From: Aselliscus stoliczkanus
Lineage: Eukaryota; Chordata; Mammalia; Chiroptera; Hipposideridae
Reading direction: 5' to 3'
Length of the DNA stretch: 64,000 bases
NCBI GenBank assembly: GCA_033961575.1
Contig: CM066732.1
Span: 82,354,687-82,418,686, forward strand
Shown here one piece after another: positions 57,568-64,000 of the stretch. The position numbers and the translations under genes were made by a program. The first letter of the stretch is position 1. Each line of letters begins with the position of its first letter. A model generated the notes under the pieces. The model saw only the letters and a program-made list of their open reading frames with translations. It did not search any database and was not told where the DNA came from.

Positions 57568-58297
57568 ATTTTTTAAATTAATGTTTATTAGGGTGACAAT
57601 TGTTGGTAAAGTTACTTGGGTTTCAAGTGTACAATTCTCTAATACATTATCTATATATCACATTGTGTGTTCACCACCCAGTCAGTACTTCCATCACCAT
57701 ATATTTTTTACCCTCATCTACCATCCTCTTTCACCCCTACCCTCTGGTAACCACTAAACTATTGTCTGTGTCTATGAGTTTTGTTTCTTTGTTTGTCTTG
57801 TTCCTTTGTTGCTTTCAGTTTTATATCTTTTTTTTTTTTTTAAGATTTTGTTGGGGAATTGGGAGAGGAGAACAGCGTTGGGGAATCAGGGAAGGGGAAC
57901 AGACAAATTGCTGTCTTTTTGTTCTTCAGTCTAGTTGTGGAGGATGTTGCTTCACTGGCCCATGTTGGTTATCATCATTGTGCTCTTCCCGGATGAGGCA
58001 GATGGGTCGCTGGCCTCTGGATGGTCGCTCACTGTGGCTATTGGCAGCTCACCCTGGTTGCCAGCCGCTCACACTGGCTGCCGGCCACTCACTGTAGCCG
58101 ATGGCAGTCCACTGCAGCAGGGGCTGCAGCCTACACCGTTGTCGGGGCTCGCAGCCCAGCTCCAGATGGAGCTGTTGTTAGCTGTAGAGGGCAATGTCAC
58201 TGGCCTTCATATGTGGGATCTGAATTGGGACCTCTGGCATCCCAAACCAGTTCTTAACCAATGCGCCACTCAGCTTGTCCCAGTTTTATATCTTTTG
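57568..58297 (-). mobile_element. L1 3' end, antisense, split by a SINE
   Basis: TTAATGTTTATTAGGGTGACAATTG, GTTTCAAGTGTACAATTCTC, TCACATTGTGTGTTCACCACCCAG and CCCTCTGGTAACCACTAAAC match the antisense L1 3' UTR (same as 18377-18506 extended). A SINE follows at 57832-58280. Confidence 0.85.
57832..58280 (-). repeat. Long-body tRNA-derived SINE
   Basis: Perfect 16-base duplication CAGTTTTATATCTTTT at 57816-57831 and 58281-58296. Minus-strand head GGACAAGCTGAGTGGCGCATTGG, the standard body and tail. The long frames here (up to 165 codons, 57600-58097, also 135 codons at 57935-58342) run from L1 into SINE and are not genes. Confidence 0.95.
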
Positions 58298-59264
58298 AAA
58301 GTTCTTAATTTTAAGTTAGTTTGGAGAAGTGAACAAGAGTAACAAGGCACCAACATGATTAAGAAATGGCAAATTGATCATTGGAGTAATGATAAGATTA
58401 AAGGAACTGAAATGATTTAGATTGCAGGAGAGAAAATTTACTGTTAATTTATTAGTAGTCTTCAAATGTGTAAAGGATTAGGAAAGAGAAGATGATAACC
58501 AGGTGTTTTTGATCTGTACAGTGGAAAGAACAAGATTAAATCAGCTTAAAGTGCACAGCTAGGGAGATCAAGGGTAGATGAAGCTTTGAGAAGATAAGGG
58601 GAGACAAGCATGACAGCAGACCACCAAAGGAAATTATGCAGTCTCTGACATCTGCCTGATACTATTTAGATACAGATCTGTTTGAGCAGCCCTCCTGCCT
58701 TATATCTCTTTAATTATTTGCATACAACATTGGGAGCAAGATTTATTGGGAGGAGATTAACTGGAAACCAAACTAATAATAAGAGTTAAACAGTCAGAGG
58801 AGGAAGAAAAGCAACAGATTTCAAAACAACAACAATGATTTCATATTTTTCCATCATATTTTTCCCTCAGGAAGCAGAACAGGAGTTGAATCCAGAATTA
58901 GCTGAGTTCATGTCTTAAAAATTACTTTCTTTATTGTAGTATCTAAGATTATTTGGGAGTTAACTCCTTCCCTACCCACCAATATGAAAGAAATTTGAAT
59001 CATGAACTCTGGGTGTGTGAGCCATTGTTCAATGGATCTTGGATCTTGACAACACATAACATATGCCTTTAAATTTGAGCCTTTTAAACAAAAACTTGAT
59101 AACATAAAACTAGTTTATTTCTCATTCCTTTATAAGTAGGTGGTTAAAAATTGAAGTAAACAGAGCAAAAGAGTGCCATGAAGATTCCAGGTACAACAAG
59201 TAAAGATTATCTACCATCACTTGAAGCTTAATATAATGATATTAACAATTATAATAATATTGTG
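58298..59264. other. Unassigned DNA
   Basis: No repeat or coding signal was recognised. Confidence 0.5.
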
Positions 59265-59475
59265 TACTTGTTGTATACCAGGGAATGTGATAAATAAGTA
59301 TTTTACCTTATTTTATCTTCACAACAACCTTATGAGCTGAGTACTTCCATTACGTCTAACTTACAGATAAATAAGGTAAGACTTAGATGAAAAGGTTATT
59401 TGCTAAAGTTCATACATCCAGTAATTGATAGTCTCTGAACTGAACACAGGTCCTTTTGTTTCCTGAGTACAAATT
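59265..59475 (-). repeat. MIR SINE, antisense, nearly complete core
   Basis: TATTTTACCTTATTTTATCTTCACAACAACCTTATGAGCTGAGTAC, then ACAGATAAATAAGG and GAACTGAACACAGGTCC. This is the clear antisense MIR order. Confidence 0.85.
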
Positions 59476-60082
59476 CTCAACTACTATAAAATACATCTAC
59501 CAAAATCCAATAAAGTTTACACTACTCTGTTGTAGAGGAATATTTCTGAACAAATTCCTCCTGCCATTCAGGTGCTAGAGACTATTTCTTGGAAGTATGG
59601 AAAGGAAGTAAAATTAAAATGTATTATGATTGATTTAGTAGTGTAATATGTATCCTAAATTAAATTTTGTGAAACTCAATTATTCAATTGATAGGATTAT
59701 TATTTGCCACCTGCCAACCTTTGAAACGCCTTATAGAAATTACCTGAGATGAAGCTTTTAATTACTCTAATGCATAGCACAAGAAAAACATGTCTAGAGT
59801 TAAAGGAGTGACCAATTATTTTGTAAAAAATAAGTAGTAAGCAAAAAGAACTTTTTTTCAAAGTCAATTAAAGACTAATTTAATATATAAAACTTCACTA
59901 TACTTAGAATGAAAAACTTTTCTCTTTGACTTAATATTGTCTTTATATGGTTCCCCACATCCATTCTTCCTTACTGTCATTATCCTTAATTAAGACTTGA
60001 AAACACATCTAGACTACTTATTTTTCATAAAGCTAATCTCCTTACCTTAAATATGATTGTTTACTTACATTTACATGCTATT
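59476..60082. other. Unassigned AT-rich DNA
   Basis: No repeat or coding signal was recognised. Confidence 0.5.
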
Positions 60083-60099
60083 CTTGGATTAATTCTTTT

Positions 60100-60311
60100 T
60101 TTTTTTTTAAGATTTTATTGGGGAATTGGGGGAGGGGAACAGTGCCGGGGAATCGGGGAAGGGGAACAGACAAGTTGCTGTCCTTTTGTTCTTCAGTCTA
60201 GTTGTGGAGGACGTCGCTTCACTGGTCCTCATGTGGGATCCGAACCGGGGCCCTGCTGCTCAGAGCTGGCATCCCAAACCAACTCCTAACCAACGCCCCA
60301 ATTGGCCGGCC
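60100..60311 (-). repeat. Internally deleted SINE
   Basis: Perfect 17-base duplication CTTGGATTAATTCTTTT at 60083-60099 and 60312-60328. The head and the tail are present, but the long CAGC/GTGAG body is absent. Frames of 78-81 codons here are SINE sequence. Confidence 0.95.
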
Positions 60312-60374
60312 CTTGGATTAATTCTTTTGAAACATTGTTATAATCACACTCCACTGTTTAAAATGTCTTGATGG

Positions 60375-60480
60375 GGGCCGACCGAGTGGAGTGGTGGTTA
60401 AGCGCTGGCTTGGGAAGCCAGCAACCCCGGTTTGGGTCCCACATATGAGGGCCAATGACACTGCTCTCAAAAAAAAAAAA
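60375..60480 (+). repeat. Short SINE, head only
   Basis: Perfect 14-base duplication AAATGTCTTGATGG at 60361-60374 and 60481-60494. Head GGGCCGACCGAGTGGAGTGG, B-box-like GGTTTGGGTCCCA, GAGGGCCAATGACACTGCTC, A-tail. Only 49 bases separate the two duplications of this and the preceding SINE. Confidence 0.95.
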
Positions 60481-60559
60481 AAATGTCTTGATGGTTTCTT
60501 ATTGCCACCATAAAATATTATTAAAATTGTTATAATTATTGATATCAATTTTCTTTTCT

Positions 60560-60745
60560 TTTAATTAACACCTTATATGTGTCAAGAAATACCATAAACA
60601 TTGTGTACGTTGTTGCACTTTATCCTTACAAATATGTTTAATTCTGTATATTATTATTATCTTATAAATGAGAAACTGACACTTAGAGATGTATCTGTAG
60701 GTGGACCAAAAGCCAAAAGACAGATCTGAGATTCAAACAAGCTTT
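60560..60745 (-). repeat. MIR SINE fragment, antisense
   Basis: ATTATTATTATCTTATAAATGAGAAACTGACACTTAGAG and AGACAGATCTGAGATTCAAAC follow antisense MIR (ATTTTACAGATGAGGAAACTGAGGC and GATTCGAACC). Confidence 0.7.
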
Positions 60746-62399
60746 TGCTGTACTCCTACAAGAATAAACTTCAAGCTCTTTCTTCTGCCATCTAAAATCT
60801 TACATAATATTTCCCAGTGCCCTGGATTTCATACTCTTCTTCAAGCATTGACACGTCTTCAGCTCAGCTTTTCTGAAGAGTTTGCCCTTATCCCTGCAAC
60901 TCAAAGAAACTGAACAATTCTGTGAACAATAATATGGCTATGGGAATATTTCTGCCATTAATTACTCTTCGTAGTTTAATTTCTTAGCTTATCTCTTTTA
61001 GAAAGCTAAAACATTTTATAACAGCAAGATTGGTGTCTAACTCCAATACACATGCTTTACAGAAACTAGCATTGTGATTTGCTGTAAAGAATTACTACAT
61101 TTGCTTTTGAATGAACAAATGAAATATAAATTATTATCAGGGTTTTAGTTAGGCCTTAGAAATTATTGACTGTAAGAGATGAGAGATGTAGAATAGTTAC
61201 TAAGGAAGGAGGTGGACTTTCCTCCTCTGAGGAATAAAGATTATCTTTCATGACCATTTCAAAGAGATTCTATTTAAGAAGGGAGATAGGGCTTAAAGTC
61301 ACTGAAAACTGGTTTCCAATTATTTAACTTTACAAACAAATGAAGAAATTTGGGTCTATTGGAATTAACTAAGCGGGAAATTGGGAAGAAAACAGATTGT
61401 AAGAACACATTTCAACATTTTTGTGGGTTTCCTTTCCTTTTTTTTGGTGAGTGATGTGAGAGCCTCAGTCGATTTAGAGAAACTTCCAAGTCTGGCTAGA
61501 ATTTATTCACTCGCTTAAATCTTCAGGAATAAATGTGACATTCCATAAAAATTTTATATCATTGTTTGAGTTTGGAAAGAAAGGATGAGAAGAAAACTGC
61601 TCATGTCTTTTTATCGCTTGCCCCTTTCAGTTCAAGGCAAAAACATAACCATATGAAATATAGGACATGGGAAATAAATTAACTATGTTAATATAGGTTG
61701 TAAAATTCTAAAATCATTTGCAATGCAGTCTGAGGCTATGAGGGAAAGCAGGAGATATTTTACTGAAACTACTGAACCCATAGACTCTTTGCCTCTTTCT
61801 TTGCATATAGATATTGCTGAGAGAGTAGTGCAGAATGATGATGAAGTAATACTAAATGCAAACCTCTGCTGGGTTCCTGATAGGAAAACATGCCTCAGTC
61901 ACAAGTAATAAAGTAAATACAGAAGCTGCAAAAATCCATCACCAGAGGAAAACAATAATTTAAATGAGTGATAAAAAGGCATTTCATCTATGCATGATAG
62001 GAAACCACTGAATAAAACAAATTACATACCGCACCAGAATGGCTCAATGCCCAAAGAAATTGCAAACAGCTTATGATGAGAGAGAAGAGAAAACCACAGA
62101 GACTCAGAAATGACTGTCTCTCATACAAAGAACACAAATGTTCTGTTCCTAAACACCCCACCCAGAGTGTTCTGCTCAGTTGCAGCAATTGTACACAGGA
62201 ATACGTGGCCATTTGTTGTGACATTTTGCCATTAGATGGCATTTTGGATGAGAAAACAGTGCCATTAAGGAGGCATGATTTGCCATACACAAACATGCAT
62301 GGTAAAGTACCACATACATTGTACCAGTATCTCCAAGTCAGTTTCCTACAGCTAACATTCAAATAGTTGGACAGAGAAGAAATGACTTTTGCTATTTAG
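60746..62399. other. Mostly unassigned; denser stretch at 61700-62370
   Basis: 60780-60900 has a weak old-repeat feel. At 61700-62370 overlapping open frames occur on both strands (61, 97 and 124 codons), the base composition is less AT-skewed than around it and no repeat was recognised. No splice partner or protein motif is visible, so I do not call a gene. Confidence 0.45.
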
Positions 62400-63110
62400 A
62401 TTAATATTTATTATTGGAAACCATGGTTTTATGTGGTTTAAAAATTAAGAGATTCAGAGAGTTGTGTCACTTTGTATCCTTCGTCCATTACCTCCCCATT
62501 TCTCCCTCTCTCCAAATCCTATTCTCTGTTTCTGAGTTTGACTATTTTAGATTCTATACATAAGTGAGATCATGCAGTGTTTGTCTCTCTGTATCTGGCT
62601 TATTTCACTTAGCATAATGTACAGATCCATCCATCGTATTGCAAGTGGCAGGATTTCCTTCTTTTTTTAAAGGCTGAATAATATTTCCTTATATGTATAT
62701 ACCATATTTTCTTTTATCCACCTATCCATTGATGGAAACTGACATTGTTTCCGTATCTTGGCTATTGTGAACAATGCTACTATGGTCATGGTAATGCATA
62801 TATACATATTCAGAATCCTGATTTCATTTCCTTTACATATATATGCAAACGTGGAATTGCTGGATCATATGATAGTCATATATTTTTTTTCTTTTTTTTT
62901 TGTGATCAGTGTCACCGGCCCCCACATGTGGGACCCGAACCAGGACCGCAGGTCTGCCAAGCCAGCGCCCAATCACTGCGCCACTCGGCAGGCCCGGTAG
63001 TCATACTTTTTAATTTTTTGAAACGCCATACTGTTTTTTTGGTAATGAACGAACTAATTTACATCCCCACCAACAGTGTTAGGTTCCCTTTGCTCTATAT
63101 CTAGCAAGAC
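62400..63110 (-). mobile_element. L1 3' region, antisense, split by a SINE
   Basis: CATAAGTGAGATCATGCAGTGTTTGTCTC, TGGCTTATTTCACTTAGCATAATG, GGCTATTGTGAACAATGCTAC and CATCCCCACCAACAGTG are the antisense ORF2-end/3'UTR signature of L1. A SINE sits at 62881-62995. Confidence 0.9.
62881..62995 (-). repeat. Short SINE, head only
   Basis: The flanks GATAGTCATA (62871-62880) and GGTAGTCATA (62996-63005) differ at one base. Minus-strand head GGGCCTGCCGAGTGGCGCAG, GGTTCGGGTCCCACATGTGG, then poly-A. The frame of 119 codons at 62745-63104 spans L1 and SINE. Confidence 0.9.
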
Positions 63111-63743
63111 TCTGAAAAAGCAATGAGGTTTCATACTCAGAAGTCAAAATTCTGGTGTCTGGAAGCACATCTCACCATACCCATGACCTACTGGAAAACT
63201 CAAAAACAAAGGTGTGAACATAAAACCAAAGTTTTAGAAATCTTATTATTAGAGGAGCACCAAACTCAAGAATCAGAAGAACTAACAGAAAAAAAATGGT
63301 TATTAGAACAATAACAAAAATGTAAAGAAACTGTTAATAATATATCTAGTGGGTTAAAGAGAGTATTAAATCCATGATACTGTAGTTATAAAAAAGATAT
63401 TGTGAATTTTAGAACTAGAAACATAAAATCATTTGCACAAAATACCTTAGGAACAGCTGAAAAAAACTAGTAACATAGAAAATTTAAATGGCAGTTTCTG
63501 GAAAAATAAGATGGAAAAACCTAAAATAATTAATATAACTAAAACAAATTGTGATTCACAAAGAATAGTTCCAGAAATTCCATCTACCACTATGATGCAG
63601 AAAGGGTATACGGGAGAAAACAATCATAGTTATACCAGAGCTTTTAAAAATAAAGGTAATTTCCCCCAAATGAAGAAATCTCATGGTGTAGAGAAGGAAT
63701 ACAGGGAGATAGAGAATCTTCAGTTTTAGAAATTTCAGGAGAA
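63111..63743. other. Unassigned A-rich DNA, possibly old LINE
   Basis: An A-rich plus strand with lysine-rich short frames, as in degraded L1 5' regions, but no motif that I can anchor. Confidence 0.35.
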
Positions 63744-63759
63744 GCACACACACACACAT

Positions 63760-63790
<31 letters not shown>

Positions 63791-63806
63791 CGCATGTGCA
63801 CGTGCG
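63744..63806. repeat. (CA)n with alternating CG end
   Basis: (CA)n with two interruptions running into CACGCATGTGCACGTGCGC, another alternating purine-pyrimidine tract. Confidence 0.9.
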
Positions 63807-64000
63807 CAAAAATTATAGACATAGAAAAACATTGCTTTACAAATTTTAAACTGGATAACTAGGTCAAATAGCAGATTAGAAATAACTAAAAATAGGAATA
63901 AGTAAAAGACAAATCTGAAGAAATTTTCTAGAATTAGGATGTAAAGTAAACAAAGAGAGATTAAGAAATATGGAAAACAGAATGAGCAGATCTAAAGAGT
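63807..64000. other. Unassigned end of window
   Basis: A-rich. Nothing was recognised. Confidence 0.5.

Noticed and set aside
57600..58342. The longest frames of the window (165 and 135 codons)
   Set aside because: They run from antisense L1 3'UTR into a minus-strand SINE bounded by perfect target duplications. They are a by-product of GC-rich SINE sequence.
63744..63806. Possible CRISPR-like or satellite array
   Set aside because: It is only a (CA)n microsatellite. No spaced repeats of 20-40 bases occur anywhere in the window.

Overview
The window is mammalian nuclear DNA with no recognisable cellular protein-coding gene. It is AT-rich and crowded with interspersed repeats. Its open reading frames are short, and the ones that can be explained lie in transposons, LTRs or simple repeats. 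No tRNA, rRNA, CpG island or CRISPR array was seen. The organism is most likely a bat, probably a rhinolophoid (horseshoe or leaf-nosed type). The main SINEs are tRNA-derived, start with GGCCGGCCGAGTGG-type heads, and end in a CCCCTCCCCCAATTCCCC stretch followed by AATAAA and TCTTT. I link this style to rhinolophoid bats from memory, so the taxon is an inference. The repeats and their structure are read directly.

Layout. 0-17 kb: an old L1 3' end, microsatellites, MIR fragments, SINE copies (one a three-headed tRNA composite), a solo LTR and a TA-flanked MITE. 17.3-26.7 kb: one old antisense L1 broken by six direct insertions. These are five different kinds of LTR in six copies, and inside them sit SINEs, a younger inverted L1 and two DNA transposons, so the nesting is up to four levels deep. 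26.7-32.4 kb: MER5-like and L2 fragments and three LTR-like pieces. 32.4-33.2 kb: a fold-back mariner with a SINE at its centre. 33-44 kb: mostly unassigned DNA, with a repeat-poor stretch of about 3 kb at 39.7-42.7 kb. 44-53 kb: a second copy of the 6.8 kb LTR, a mariner split by a MITE, another MITE, a second L1 with an inverted 5' part, and a mariner split by a solo LTR. 53-64 kb: unassigned DNA, MIRs, two antisense L1 3' ends and four SINEs.

Many insertions can be ordered in time because target duplications are visible, or because a second copy in the window shows the site without the insert. The best points for follow-up are the nested block, two L1s with the twin-priming arrangement, the palindromic mariner, the 155-156 bp MITE family (three copies) and the trimeric SINE. 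I found no evidence for a new cellular system. What is unusual is transposon architecture, plus a few unexplained repeat-poor stretches.
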